From NCBI GenBank assembly GCA_027491235.1, contig JAIXWO010000022.1, forward strand, positions 780,102 through 844,101: a DNA stretch of 64,000 nt, given 5' to 3'. The DNA is from Sphingomonadales bacterium. Lineage in GTDB: Bacteria; Pseudomonadota; Alphaproteobacteria; Sphingomonadales; Sphingomonadaceae. Below are positions 8,813 to 18,525 of the stretch, piece after piece (the first letter of the stretch is position 1; each line of letters begins with the position of its first letter). Under the pieces are notes generated by a model. That model had not been told where the DNA came from, searched no databases, and worked only from the letters and a program-made list of their open reading frames with translations. Both the position numbers and the translations under genes were made by a program.

Positions 8813-9691
8813 TTAAATCCCGTGGCGGCGGTTATACTCGTTGATCCATTCCAGCGTCTTGGTCAGCCCGCCAAAGGGGTAGAAATGCAACCGCACGCGG
8901 CCATGTTCCTCGCCCAAACCATTGGCGAAGGCATCCACCAGCTTATCGGGTCCAGCCGTGCCCAACAGATTGGTGATGCTGACGCCATATTTCTTCATGA
9001 CCGAGGCAGAGGCCCCAACGCCACAGCGCGCAGCAAAGGCGAGCAAGCGCTTGATACCGGCAGGCCCTGGAATGCCAATGCGGACTGGGCATATGATGCC
9101 CCGCGCGCGGAGCTCCTTCAGCCAGACCAGAAACGCATCAGGATCAAATCCGAATTGCGTCACCACGAGCGGCGCCATGCCGCGGCTTTCGATCTCACGC
9201 ACCTTAGTTTGAAGGACGGCCCAACATTCCGCCTCTGACATGTTTGGATGGCCTTCGGGATGCCCGCCAATGCCGATGGCTTGAATGCCAGCGCGCTCGA
9301 ACGCGCCTGTCGCGATCAACGCCATGGTGTCAAAATACGGCCCCTGCGGCTCCGGCGGGTCACCCGCCACGATAAAGCAGCGGCGCACACCAGCCTTTTC
9401 AACGACGGCCTTCAAATAAGCTTCGAAATCATCTTCCGAGGTGATCCGGCGCGCGGAGAAGTGCGGCATCGGTTCAAAGCCCAATTCCCGCACAGCGATG
9501 GTCGCAGCCACACGGGCATCCACCTCTTCACCGGGAAGATAGGTCACCGCAATGGGTGTTTCAGCAGGAATAAGCCGCGCTGCGTCCCGCAACGACGCCT
9601 CATCCTTGGCCGTCATTTCTAGAGAGAAGCCGTCCGTTACGCCCGCCGGCGGCAGGTCCCAATTGGGATGGAGCAATGCGGAACTGGCCAT
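8813..9691 (-). CDS. metF: Methylenetetrahydrofolate reductase
   Basis: MetF-family flavoprotein of 292 residues with the FSLEMTAK opening, VAGDPPEPQGP, PEGHPN and VTQFGFD motifs typical of the TIM-barrel reductase. It is the gene after ligM on the same strand. In SYK-6 the same partnership is known: LigM moves the methoxyl methyl group to tetrahydrofolate, and MetF interconverts methyl- and methylene-tetrahydrofolate so the carrier is recycled. The start ATG at 9691 has GAGAGGCG upstream. The 76-bp gap after ligM holds a strong hairpin. Whether it also supplies methionine synthesis cannot be told from this window. Confidence 0.88.
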   Translation of the reverse strand: MASSALLHPNWDLPPAGVTDGFSLEMTAKDEASLRDAARLIPAETPIAVTYLPGEEVDARVAATIAVRELGFEPMPHFSARRITSEDDFEAYLKAVVEKAGVRRCFIVAGDPPEPQGPYFDTMALIATGAFERAGIQAIGIGGHPEGHPNMSEAECWAVLQTKVREIESRGMAPLVVTQFGFDPDAFLVWLKELRARGIICPVRIGIPGPAGIKRLLAFAARCGVGASASVMKKYGVSITNLLGTAGPDKLVDAFANGLGEEHGRVRLHFYPFGGLTKTLEWINEYNRRHGI

Positions 9692-9720
9692 GGGACGCCT
9701 CTCAAGAAGAAAATACGTGT

Positions 9721-9751
9721 CACCCGCGCGTCAGTTTTGACGTCGCGGGTG
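9721..9751. other. Strong hairpin between ligM and metF
   Basis: CACCCGCGCGTCA and its complement pair over 13 bp with one bulged base and a 4-base loop. On the ligM-metF message it is followed by a mixed TATTTTC run rather than a clean U tract, so it may act as a leaky terminator or an RNA processing or stabilising element that sets metF below ligM. Confidence 0.6.
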
Positions 9752-9767
9752 CACGTCAACAATTGGC

Positions 9768-11183
<1,416 letters not shown>

Positions 11184-11215
11184 TCAAAAAAACGATAGGC
11201 AGGGCATATCATTTT

Positions 11216-11230
11216 TTGTATGCAACACAA
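11216..11230. promoter_or_regulatory. Element B, copy 2, ligM/purU divergent promoter
   Basis: TTGTATGCAACACAA is an imperfect inverted repeat in the 87-bp gap between ligM and purU. Its reverse strand contains TGTGTTGCATAC, identical over 12 bases to the element upstream of the 16.3-kb aldehyde dehydrogenase. In SYK-6 ligM is repressed by the MarR-type regulator DesR; this could be an equivalent operator, which is inference. Confidence 0.55.
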
Positions 11231-11255
11231 ACAATAAATTCCCGGAGAGAAACAA

Positions 11256-12116
11256 ATGCTCGACCATCGCCATGTTCTGACACTTTCCTGCCCGGACCGC
11301 CCAGGCCTGGTCGCCGGGATGGCCCGTTTGCTCGCCGACAATGGCGGCAACATCATGGAATCTCAGCAATTTAATGACAAAGAGAGCGACCGATTTTTCA
11401 TGCGCGTCGTCTTTGAAATGGGCGAAGGAACGAGCATCGATGGTTTCCGCTCGGCCATTTCAGTCTATGCCTCAGACTGTGAAATGGACTGGCGGCTCCG
11501 CCCCGTGGGAGAATCACGCAAGGTTCTTTTGATGGTCTCCAAATTCGACCATTGCCTTGGCGATCTGCTCTACCGCGTGCGCATTGGCGAAATTCCGATG
11601 GAGGTGGTCGGCATCATCTGCAACCACCCGCGCGATGCACTCAAGATCTCACTGCTCGGCGACATCCCCTTCCATCATTTGCCAGTGACCAAGGACACCA
11701 AGCCGCAGCAGGAAGCGCAGATCAAGGAGATCGTGACGGCCACAGGTGCCGAGCTTGTCGTACTGGCCCGCTACATGCAGATTCTGTCGGATGATCTATC
11801 CGCTTTCCTCAGCGGCCGTTGCATCAACATCCACCACAGCTTCCTGCCCGGATTCAAAGGCGCCAAACCTTATCATCAGGCCCATGCCCGCGGCGTGAAG
11901 ATGATTGGGGCGACCGCGCATTATGTGACGGAAGATCTCGATGAAGGCCCAATCATTCATCAGGATGTGGAAGCCATCAGTCACGCAGATACGCCCGAAG
12001 ACCTCGTCCGCAAGGGCCGCGACATCGAACGTCGCGTGCTGGCACAGGCCGTGCACTGGCATTTGCAAGACCGCGTCTTCGTGAACGGCACGAAGACAGT
12101 GGTGTTCAAGGACTAA
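11256..12116 (+). CDS. purU: Formyltetrahydrofolate deformylase
   Basis: PurU of 286 residues: an N-terminal ACT-like domain ([16 protein letters not shown]) and a C-terminal formyltransferase-like hydrolase domain with [27 protein letters not shown] and the usual Asn-His-Asp catalytic set. It hydrolyses 10-formyltetrahydrofolate to formate and free tetrahydrofolate. ATG 11256 follows CCGGAGAG. Being transcribed divergently from ligM, it offers an outlet for the methyl groups LigM loads on the folate, releasing them as formate and restoring the acceptor. The coding order differs from the ligM-metF-ligH arrangement recalled for SYK-6, where formyltetrahydrofolate ligase does the last step. Confidence 0.92.
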   Translation: MLDHRHVLTLSCPDRPGLVAGMARLLADNGGNIMESQQFNDKESDRFFMRVVFEMGEGTSIDGFRSAISVYASDCEMDWRLRPVGESRKVLLMVSKFDHCLGDLLYRVRIGEIPMEVVGIICNHPRDALKISLLGDIPFHHLPVTKDTKPQQEAQIKEIVTATGAELVVLARYMQILSDDLSAFLSGRCINIHHSFLPGFKGAKPYHQAHARGVKMIGATAHYVTEDLDEGPIIHQDVEAISHADTPEDLVRKGRDIERRVLAQAVHWHLQDRVFVNGTKTVVFKD

Positions 12117-12124
12117 GCGGAGTT

Positions 12125-12154
12125 GGGAGGGGATAAAGCCCCTCCCCGCTTTTT
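12125..12154 (+). terminator. Intrinsic terminator of purU
   Basis: GGGAGGGG and CCCCTCCC form an 8-bp stem around a 6-base loop, followed by CGCTTTTT. It ends at the stop codon of the converging GST gene. Confidence 0.8.
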
Positions 12155-12930
12155 CAGCGTACGTGCCCGGACCAAGTCCGCAGACCCGGCATTGTGCGGT
12201 CTTCGCTCTTCAAAGCTTCCGCTACCGCAGGACGCGCGGAGACCCGATCCCGCCACTCGACGAGCTTGGGGCAACGGGATGCGACCTCAAGATCCGGGAA
12301 CATACGCTCCACCATCGCCCCACAGTGGGAATAGAAATTGATATCAGCGAGCGTGTAGGTTTCGCCCGCTAGCCAGGCCGTTTCGCCCAGCTGCTTTTCA
12401 ATCTTGTCGAGCGCATATTCGATCTTGCTCGTCGCATTCGCCAGATCGGCCTCCGAGAAGCCAGACCGCGCCGTCATCCACTTCTTGCGCTGATCCGGCA
12501 GCGGAATGCGCGCCATCAGCTCATCGAACGTCCCGTCTTCAATATTCTGGGTCACGATCCGGATCATCCGGTGCCAACCATGCATCGACACATGGTTCAT
12601 CACGTGTTCGTCAACGAACTTGTTCCAATAACGCATCCGCGCAGCTCCCACCGGATCCCGGGGGCGCAGCGGCGCATCTTCTGGCTGGTCGTCCGGAAAG
12701 GCATCTTCCAGATATTCATTGATGACGGTCGTGTGGGTGATGATGACGCCGTCATGGTCGAGAACAGGCACCTGCCCTTCCGGATTGATGGCGGTGAACC
12801 ATTCTGAATGTTGTTCAAACTTATGAAGGTCCACGTAGACGCTCTCATAAGCGAGCCCCTTTTCCTTCAAAGGGATCATCGATTTGAGCGAATTGGCCAA
12901 CGGCTCTGCATGGTAGTATTTCAGGCCCAT
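12154..12930 (-). CDS. Glutathione S-transferase, LigF-like beta-etherase type
   Basis: GST of 258 residues, the same length as the SYK-6 beta-etherase LigF (257). N-terminal thioredoxin-fold domain has PLANSLKSMIPLKEKGLAYE, DLHKFEQHSEWFTAINPEGQ and VPVLDHDG, all close to my recollection of LigF; the C-terminal helical domain has YTLADINFYSH. LigF uses glutathione to break the beta-O-4 ether of Calpha-oxidised dimers. One oddity: the glutathione-binding Glu-Ser pair normally seen as TES before the domain boundary reads THT here. ATG 12930 follows GGGAGGAA; longer readings lack a ribosome site. It is the last gene after an SDR and an amidohydrolase. Beta-etherase activity is likely by family, stereochemistry unknown. 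Confidence 0.75.
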   Translation of the reverse strand: MGLKYYHAEPLANSLKSMIPLKEKGLAYESVYVDLHKFEQHSEWFTAINPEGQVPVLDHDGVIITHTTVINEYLEDAFPDDQPEDAPLRPRDPVGAARMRYWNKFVDEHVMNHVSMHGWHRMIRIVTQNIEDGTFDELMARIPLPDQRKKWMTARSGFSEADLANATSKIEYALDKIEKQLGETAWLAGETYTLADINFYSHCGAMVERMFPDLEVASRCPKLVEWRDRVSARPAVAEALKSEDRTMPGLRTWSGHVR

Positions 12931-12968
12931 ATGCTTCCTCCCATCGCCAACCATTCGGTTGGTCACGC

Positions 12969-13742
12969 TTATCGTACGGACAATGTGCCGAGAATGCCGC
13001 CGTCGACGGCCCAACCCTGACCTGTCACATGGCTGGCTGCATCAGAGAGAAGGAACGTCGCGACTTCCGCCGTTTCATCTGCGGTGCCAACCCGACCTTG
13101 CGGAACATTCCGTCCCATAAACGCCATGGCCGCAGGAATGTCATCGCCGCCGATATTGTGCAGCAAAGGTGTCTCAATGAGGCCGGGCAAGATGCAATTC
13201 ACCCGCACATTGGACGGAGCGACTTCAAGCGCCGCCGCCCGCGCCAAACCGAGCGCTGCATGCTTTGATGCGACATAACCGGGGTTGTTCGCCATGCCGC
13301 GTTCGCTCGCAAGGCTGCCCGTAATGACAATGGACCCACGCTTACGCGCGACCATGCCGGGCAAAACACGCTTCATCGCCCAGAACACGCTTGTCATGTT
13401 CGTGCGGATCACCGTGTCGAACATATCATCATCATAGTCAGAAAAGGGCGCAAAGCTGCCGCCCATACCGGCATTGGCAAACAAGCCTTCAATTGGCCCA
13501 AATGCGCCTTCTGCTGTATCAAACACAGACAAGAGAGCGAACTTGTCACCCACATCTGCCACGCCATAGGCCGCCGCACCGCCTTCAGACCGGATCTCGG
13601 CCACCGCCTCCTGAAGCGTGGCTTCGCTCCGCGCGATGAGCGAGACGCGCGCGCCGCGTCGGGCGAGCATCCGTGCGGTTGCCCGACCAATCCCCGTTGA
13701 CGCGCCGGTCACAAGAATGTGGCGGCCCTTAAACTCGGTCAT
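12969..13742 (-). CDS. SDR oxidoreductase
   Basis: Classical short-chain dehydrogenase of 257 residues. TGASTGIGRA binds NAD(P), ANAG sits in FANAGMGG, and the catalytic residues are in GSLASERG and YVASK; the C-terminus ends WAVDGGILGTLSVR. It belongs to the general FabG-like group rather than the long LigD type. ATG 13742 overlaps the stop of the amidohydrolase gene (ATGA), and the GST follows 38 bp later, so the three form one unit. Its likely role is oxidation or reduction of a side-chain alcohol or ketone of the same substrate; which one is not evident. Confidence 0.82.
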   Translation of the reverse strand: MTEFKGRHILVTGASTGIGRATARMLARRGARVSLIARSEATLQEAVAEIRSEGGAAAYGVADVGDKFALLSVFDTAEGAFGPIEGLFANAGMGGSFAPFSDYDDDMFDTVIRTNMTSVFWAMKRVLPGMVARKRGSIVITGSLASERGMANNPGYVASKHAALGLARAAALEVAPSNVRVNCILPGLIETPLLHNIGGDDIPAAMAFMGRNVPQGRVGTADETAEVATFLLSDAASHVTGQGWAVDGGILGTLSVR

Positions 13743-14611
13743 GAAAGACCGAGAAGCTTTGCCGCATTGTCCTTCATGATGCCCGGCAGAACTTCTTCCT
13801 TGAAGCCAACTTCGCGTGCGGCATCCAGCCACTTTTGCGGGTGGATCAGCGGGAAGTCAGACCCGAACAGCATCTTCTTGCGCAGCTGGGTGTTGGCGTA
13901 TTGGATGATCTGCGGTTGGAAGTATTTGGGGCTCCAGCCGCTGAGATCGATGAACACATTATCCTTGTGCAGCGCCATCGACAGGCTCTCATCCACCCAC
14001 GGCCATGACGGGTGAGCAAGGATGATCTTCATGTCGGGGAAGTCGACCGCGACATCATCCACCAGCATGGGCTGACCATATTTCAGATGCACGCCGCCGC
14101 CGCCGCGCATGCCCGTCCCCATGCCGGAATGGCCGGTGTGGAAGATGGCAGGCAGCTTATACTCGTTGATGACTTCGTAGATCGGGTAACCGACCTGCGC
14201 TGCCGGATCGAGGTTCTGCATGATGTGGTGGAACTTGAAACCCTTCACACCGTGGTTTTCGATCAGATCGCGCGCCTCGCGTGCGCCCATCTTGCCCTTG
14301 TGCGGATCGATGGAGGCGAACGGAATGCAGATGTCGTCATTCTTGTTGGCGATCTCGGCAATCTCGTAATTGCTGACCCGCTTGGCCCCGATGCCGCTTT
14401 CACAATCGACCGTAAACATGCAGAAAGCGATCTGCTGTTCACGATAGATCTCAATGATTTCTGGCATTTTAGGTCGTTCGCGTGGTGCCTTAAAATAGGC
14501 GCTCGCGGCGTCGAAAAACTTGCCCATGACCGGATCTTCAGGATCATGACAGGACACCTCGGCATGGACGTGAACGTCAATGGCTTTGATCTTAGACAGG
14601 TCGATGGGCAT
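13739..14611 (-). CDS. Amidohydrolase 2 family metal-dependent hydrolase or decarboxylase
   Basis: TIM-barrel amidohydrolase of 290 residues. Metal-site residues are visible: DVHVHAE after strand 1, FKFHH, FHTGHSG, ILAHPSWPW and FGSDFPLIHP. The family contains aromatic acid decarboxylases, hydratases such as LigJ and C-C or thioester hydrolases; one group hydrolyses 4-hydroxyphenyl-beta-ketoacyl-CoA in p-hydroxycinnamate breakdown. There is no CoA ligase beside it here, so that role is only a possibility. ATG 14611 has AAAGGAAG upstream. First gene of the amidohydrolase-SDR-GST set; 181 bp of repeat-rich DNA separate it from the upstream aldehyde dehydrogenase. Confidence 0.75.
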   Translation of the reverse strand: MPIDLSKIKAIDVHVHAEVSCHDPEDPVMGKFFDAASAYFKAPRERPKMPEIIEIYREQQIAFCMFTVDCESGIGAKRVSNYEIAEIANKNDDICIPFASIDPHKGKMGAREARDLIENHGVKGFKFHHIMQNLDPAAQVGYPIYEVINEYKLPAIFHTGHSGMGTGMRGGGGVHLKYGQPMLVDDVAVDFPDMKIILAHPSWPWVDESLSMALHKDNVFIDLSGWSPKYFQPQIIQYANTQLRKKMLFGSDFPLIHPQKWLDAAREVGFKEEVLPGIMKDNAAKLLGLS

Positions 14612-14710
14612 GCTTTTGCTTCCTTTTTTCACGCCCCTTGAGGGAGAGAATAAAATTGGCTTTGCGGCGTTGCCGCGCAGCAAGTCTTAGAGAGGGAGAG
14701 AGTGCGGATT

Positions 14711-14781
14711 TGCCCCCTCTCCCGCTGTGACTTGGCAACAGGTCGCCAAGTCGCGCGCCCTCCCCCTCACAGGGGGGAGGG
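14711..14781. repeat. Tandem-hairpin intergenic repeat, copy 1
   Basis: Two adjacent stem-loops: CCCTCCCCC with GGGGGAGGG, then GACTTGGC with GCCAAGTC (read on the minus strand). The same order of elements with much the same sequence is found at 41423-41492, so this is one repeat family. It fills most of the 181-bp gap between the amidohydrolase and aldehyde dehydrogenase genes and may weaken read-through. Confidence 0.7.
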
Positions 14782-14792
14782 AAACAATGAAA

Positions 14793-16304
14793 TTACAGCT
14801 GGATGATGACCGTCTTGGTTTCAAGATAGGCGTCAATACCCGCCTTACCCTGTTCGCGGCCGATGCCCGATTCCTTGTAGCCGCCGAAGGGCAGCGCGGT
14901 GTCGATCATCGCGTGGCAGTTGCCCCAGACAGTGCCGGATTTAATCTTGGCAGCCAGCTTGTGCATCGTGGCCACATCCTTGGTCCAGATGCCTGCACCC
15001 AAACCGAAGGCCGTATCATTGGCCGACTTGGCGACTTCATCCAGATCATCGAAGCGCTGGGCGACAACGACGGGACCGAAGATTTCTTCACGAACAACGC
15101 TCATCTGCGGGTTCACATCAACGAGGATGGTCGGGTTCACGAAATAGCCGTTGCCCGAGGGCGCATCGCCACCCATCGCAACCGAAGCGCCATCGCGCTT
15201 GCCAGCTTCGATGTAACCCATGACCTTGTCATGCTGTTCCTTGCTGATGATCGCGCCCATGTGCGCTTCCGGATCGAGAGAGGCACGCGGCGCCCAAAAA
15301 GGTGCGGTTTCCGCCATGCCTTCGACGACCTTGTCGAACACAGAACGGTGCGCATAGAGGCGTGAACCGGCGACGCAGACCTGACCTGCGTTGAAGAAGA
15401 TGGCACCTGCAACACCCGGCGCAGTCGCGGCGACATCAACGTCTGGCATCACGACGACCGGCGACTTGCCGCCCAGTTCGAGCGTGACGCGCTTCATTGT
15501 GTCGGTGGCGTTCTTATTGATGAGCTTGCCGATTTCGGTCGACCCGGTGAAGGCCACCTTGTCGACATCAGGATGCTTCACCATGCGGTCACCCGCCGTG
15601 TGGCCATTACCGGTGATGATGTTGAGCACGCCCGCCGGGAAGCCAGCTTCAGCGACCAGATCAGCCAGACGCAGCGCCGTCAGCGACGTTTGCTCGGCCG
15701 GCTTCAGCACAATCGTGCAGCCCGCAGCCAGAGCAGGCGCAATCTTCAGGCAGGCCATCAAGAGCGGGAAGTTCCAGGGAACGATCTGCGCGCAAACGCC
15801 CACCGGTTCCTTGACTGTGTAGCTGAACACGGTGCCTGCGGGCATCGTATATGGCGCGGTCGTTTCACCCCCAACCTTAGAGGCCCAGCCTGCCATGAAG
15901 CGGATCTGGCTGATCGCACCGGGGATGTCGACTGCACCGGCCATACCCTTGGGCTTGCCGTTGTCGATCGCTTCAAGTTCGGCGAACTCGTCCGCATGGG
16001 CCTCCAGAAGATCGGCCAAGCGGTGCATCGTGCGGTCACGAACCATCGGCGGGAGATTCGACCAGCGACCGTCATCAAACGCTGCACGGGCAGCAGCAAC
16101 AGCGCGATCCACATCCTTGTCCGACGCATCGACGATGCGGCTGACTTCCTTCCCGCAGGACGGATCCTCAACAGGGATTGTTGCGTCGTGAGAAGATGCG
16201 ACCCATTCATTATTAATGAAAAGGGCAGGCTTGCGGGAAAGCGCTTTCTTGGCGGCTTCGGAATAAGGGCGCTGCTCGCGCGAAATTGTGGTCATCTCGT
16301 TCAT
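14793..16304 (-). CDS. NAD-dependent aldehyde dehydrogenase
   Basis: Aldehyde dehydrogenase of 503 residues, close to the phenylacetaldehyde/betaine-aldehyde type. Cofactor segment VPWNFPLLM, glycine motif FTGSTEIG, general base in VTLELGGKSP, nucleophile in NAGQVCVAGSR, and EEIFGPVV with the C-terminal PFGGYKESGIGRE. ATG 16304 has AGGAGAG six bases ahead. It has its own upstream region with element B, shared with the ligM and MFS/SDR promoters, which hints at control together with vanillate metabolism. Oxidation of vanillin or a dimer aldehyde would fit. SYK-6 uses several aldehyde dehydrogenases for such steps, so the substrate cannot be fixed. Confidence 0.85.
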   Translation of the reverse strand: MNEMTTISREQRPYSEAAKKALSRKPALFINNEWVASSHDATIPVEDPSCGKEVSRIVDASDKDVDRAVAAARAAFDDGRWSNLPPMVRDRTMHRLADLLEAHADEFAELEAIDNGKPKGMAGAVDIPGAISQIRFMAGWASKVGGETTAPYTMPAGTVFSYTVKEPVGVCAQIVPWNFPLLMACLKIAPALAAGCTIVLKPAEQTSLTALRLADLVAEAGFPAGVLNIITGNGHTAGDRMVKHPDVDKVAFTGSTEIGKLINKNATDTMKRVTLELGGKSPVVVMPDVDVAATAPGVAGAIFFNAGQVCVAGSRLYAHRSVFDKVVEGMAETAPFWAPRASLDPEAHMGAIISKEQHDKVMGYIEAGKRDGASVAMGGDAPSGNGYFVNPTILVDVNPQMSVVREEIFGPVVVAQRFDDLDEVAKSANDTAFGLGAGIWTKDVATMHKLAAKIKSGTVWGNCHAMIDTALPFGGYKESGIGREQGKAGIDAYLETKTVIIQL

Positions 16305-16364
16305 CGAAACTCTCCTCGTCCTGCGAGCCGTCAGAGGCCCTTCATGAATCCAAACTTACGTCAG

Positions 16365-16385
16365 TTAGTGTGTGTTGCATACTAA
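16365..16385. promoter_or_regulatory. Element B, copy 3, upstream of aldehyde dehydrogenase
   Basis: TTAGT and ACTAA flank eleven bases; within lies TGTGTTGCATAC (16371-16382), the same 12-mer found on the minus strand at the ligM/purU promoter. It is 60 bp upstream of the aldehyde dehydrogenase ATG at 16304. Confidence 0.55.
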
Positions 16386-16395
16386 AAAGAAACAA

Positions 16396-18501
16396 TCACT
16401 CTTCCAAGTCCTTATCCTCATGCGCACGCTTTATGACATAGTGACGGATTGCATCGATCTCACTTGCCGACATCACATTGCTCCATCCGACCATGCCGTT
16501 GGCCTTCAATGCTCCATCGTGCACAATCTTCTGCCACCCATCAGCAGACGCCAACATGCCACTATGCCGAAGGTCAGGAATGATCGCCCCGCCAATGGCC
16601 GCATCACCGTGACAAACGCCACAATATCTGCCGTAGAGATAACCGCCACGGGCAATCACATCAGCCTTGGCCGTCTGCGGCGGCGGATCAAGCGGCATCT
16701 TGTTGAGCGGAGGTGGGGCCGGCAGCTTTGCTTTTCCTCCCAGTTTGAAGACGAGCAAACGACTAATGTTTCGCACTGGCCCAGACACGTCCGAAAGCGC
16801 ACCCGGCGCGAGCGCCCAAATGCCGCCCCACCCCGCGAGCACAGCGACATACTGATCGTTGCCGATCTTGTACGTGATGGGCGCCGCGACGATGCCCGTC
16901 TGCGCGGGGAAGGACCAGAGCTGTTTACCACTGTCCGACGCAAAGGCGGCAAAACTGCCGGTCGCATTCCCTTGGAACACAAGATTGCCGCCCGTTGCCA
17001 ACACGCCGCCATTCCAGGGTCCGTTATAGGGAACCCGCCAGCGTTCCGTCTGCGTGATCGGATCCCAAGCGATGAGCGCACCCTTGGTCGCGGCCTTGGC
17101 AGCATCGCGCGCCGCCTTGATGGCAGGCATGGCGCCTGCGCCTTGATCAAGCCCGATGTTGAAACCCTGCGCCTTCGGCTTCCAGTCTTTTTCCGGGAAA
17201 TAAGGGAAAGCTGCAATCTGCGCAGGGATGAACACCAACTTCTGCTTGGGATCAAACGCCATGGGATGCCAGCTGTGCGCGCCAACTGCACCCGGCATCC
17301 CGATGAACGGCTTGCCCGTCTTGTCGTACCGCGCTTCCGGGTTCTCGATGGGGCGGCCTGTCTTCGGATCAAGGCCCTTCGCCCAGTTCACCGGCACATA
17401 GTTTTTGCCAGAGATGAACGCGCCGCTGGTGCGGTCGATAACGTAGAAATAGCCATTCTTCGGCGCATGCATAAGAACTTTGCGCGTTTTTCCGCCAATT
17501 TCCAGATCCGCCAACATGATGTGCTGCGTCGCCGTGAAGTCCCAAGTTTCGCCCGGCGTTTCCTGGAAATGCCAGCGATACTCGCCCGTCTTCACATCGA
17601 TCGCAACGATCGACGACAGGTACAGATTGTCGCCACCACCCGGAGAGCGATAGGCCTGATTCCAGGGCGACCCATTGCCGACGCCGATGTACAGAAGCCC
17701 CAGATCAGGATCATAGGCCATCGCATCCCACACGGTGCCGCCACCGCCGATCTTCCAATACTCACCTTTCCAGGTGGCTTCGGCCTTTTTCAGGTGCGGC
17801 TGATCTTCATTTTCACCGGGCTTTCCGGGAACCGTGTAGAAACGCCAGACCTCATCGCCTGAGGCCGCGTCATAGGCCGTTACATAGCCACGCACGCCCA
17901 TTTCCGCGCCGCCATTGCCGATGATGACTTTGCCATCAACGACACGCGGAGCGCCCGTAATGGTATACGGCTTCGACTGATCGACGGTGACCTTGGACCA
18001 GATTTCCTTGCCTGTCGCCCGGTCGAGTGCGACGAGGCGACCATCCAGCGTCCCCAGATAGAGCCGATCACCCCAAGCAGCAACACCGCGGTTCACGACA
18101 TCGCAGCACGCCTTGACCGCTGTTTCGCCGGGAACCTTGGGATCGTACTCCCAAAGCAGCTTGCCTGAAACGGCGTCATAGGCTTTCACCTTGGACCATG
18201 CTGTTGAGATGTAGATCTTGCCATCGATGACCAGCGGCGTGGCTTCCTGCCCGCGCGACGTATCCAGATCGGCAAACCAGGCGAGGTTCAGGCCGGAGAC
18301 GTTTTCAGCATTGATGGCATTCAAAGGGCTGAAGCGTTGTTCGTCATAGGTGCGGCCATAGGACAACCATTCCGCGTCGTTCGACGCTGCGCTGACCAGC
18401 TTTTCAGCGTTGACGGCCCCCGGTTTGTCGAGGTCCATCGCAGGCTTGCACCCGACAACCAAAGCACCAATGGCAACAGCACAAATGAACTTCTTTTTCA
18501 T
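16396..18501 (-). CDS. PQQ-dependent quinohemoprotein alcohol dehydrogenase (lipoprotein)
   Basis: A 701-residue periplasmic quinohemoprotein. A lipoprotein signal ends at VVGC near residue 18. The eight-bladed propeller follows, with the vicinal-cysteine motif KACCDVVNRG, WDFTATQH, and repeated W-docking segments. A C-terminal cytochrome c domain carries CGVCH (YCGVCHGDA). Such type II enzymes oxidise alcohols with PQQ and Ca2+ and pass electrons through their own heme. ATG 18501 follows AGGAGGGCGTGG, 24 bp after the upstream GST gene, so it closes the flavocytochrome operon. An aromatic side-chain alcohol is the likely substrate. No pqq biosynthesis genes are in the window. Confidence 0.9.
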   Translation of the reverse strand: MKKKFICAVAIGALVVGCKPAMDLDKPGAVNAEKLVSAASNDAEWLSYGRTYDEQRFSPLNAINAENVSGLNLAWFADLDTSRGQEATPLVIDGKIYISTAWSKVKAYDAVSGKLLWEYDPKVPGETAVKACCDVVNRGVAAWGDRLYLGTLDGRLVALDRATGKEIWSKVTVDQSKPYTITGAPRVVDGKVIIGNGGAEMGVRGYVTAYDAASGDEVWRFYTVPGKPGENEDQPHLKKAEATWKGEYWKIGGGGTVWDAMAYDPDLGLLYIGVGNGSPWNQAYRSPGGGDNLYLSSIVAIDVKTGEYRWHFQETPGETWDFTATQHIMLADLEIGGKTRKVLMHAPKNGYFYVIDRTSGAFISGKNYVPVNWAKGLDPKTGRPIENPEARYDKTGKPFIGMPGAVGAHSWHPMAFDPKQKLVFIPAQIAAFPYFPEKDWKPKAQGFNIGLDQGAGAMPAIKAARDAAKAATKGALIAWDPITQTERWRVPYNGPWNGGVLATGGNLVFQGNATGSFAAFASDSGKQLWSFPAQTGIVAAPITYKIGNDQYVAVLAGWGGIWALAPGALSDVSGPVRNISRLLVFKLGGKAKLPAPPPLNKMPLDPPPQTAKADVIARGGYLYGRYCGVCHGDAAIGGAIIPDLRHSGMLASADGWQKIVHDGALKANGMVGWSNVMSASEIDAIRHYVIKRAHEDKDLEE

Positions 18502-18525
18502 CCACGCCCTCCTGATACGTTCCGC

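Noticed and set aside
13739-14611. Second LigW- or LigJ-type enzyme
   Set aside because: It shares the amidohydrolase fold but lacks the specific LigW and LigJ signature segments, so only the family is given.
16372-17862. 496-codon open frame opposite the first PQQ dehydrogenase
   Set aside because: Shadow of a well-supported gene; composition typical of antisense translation.
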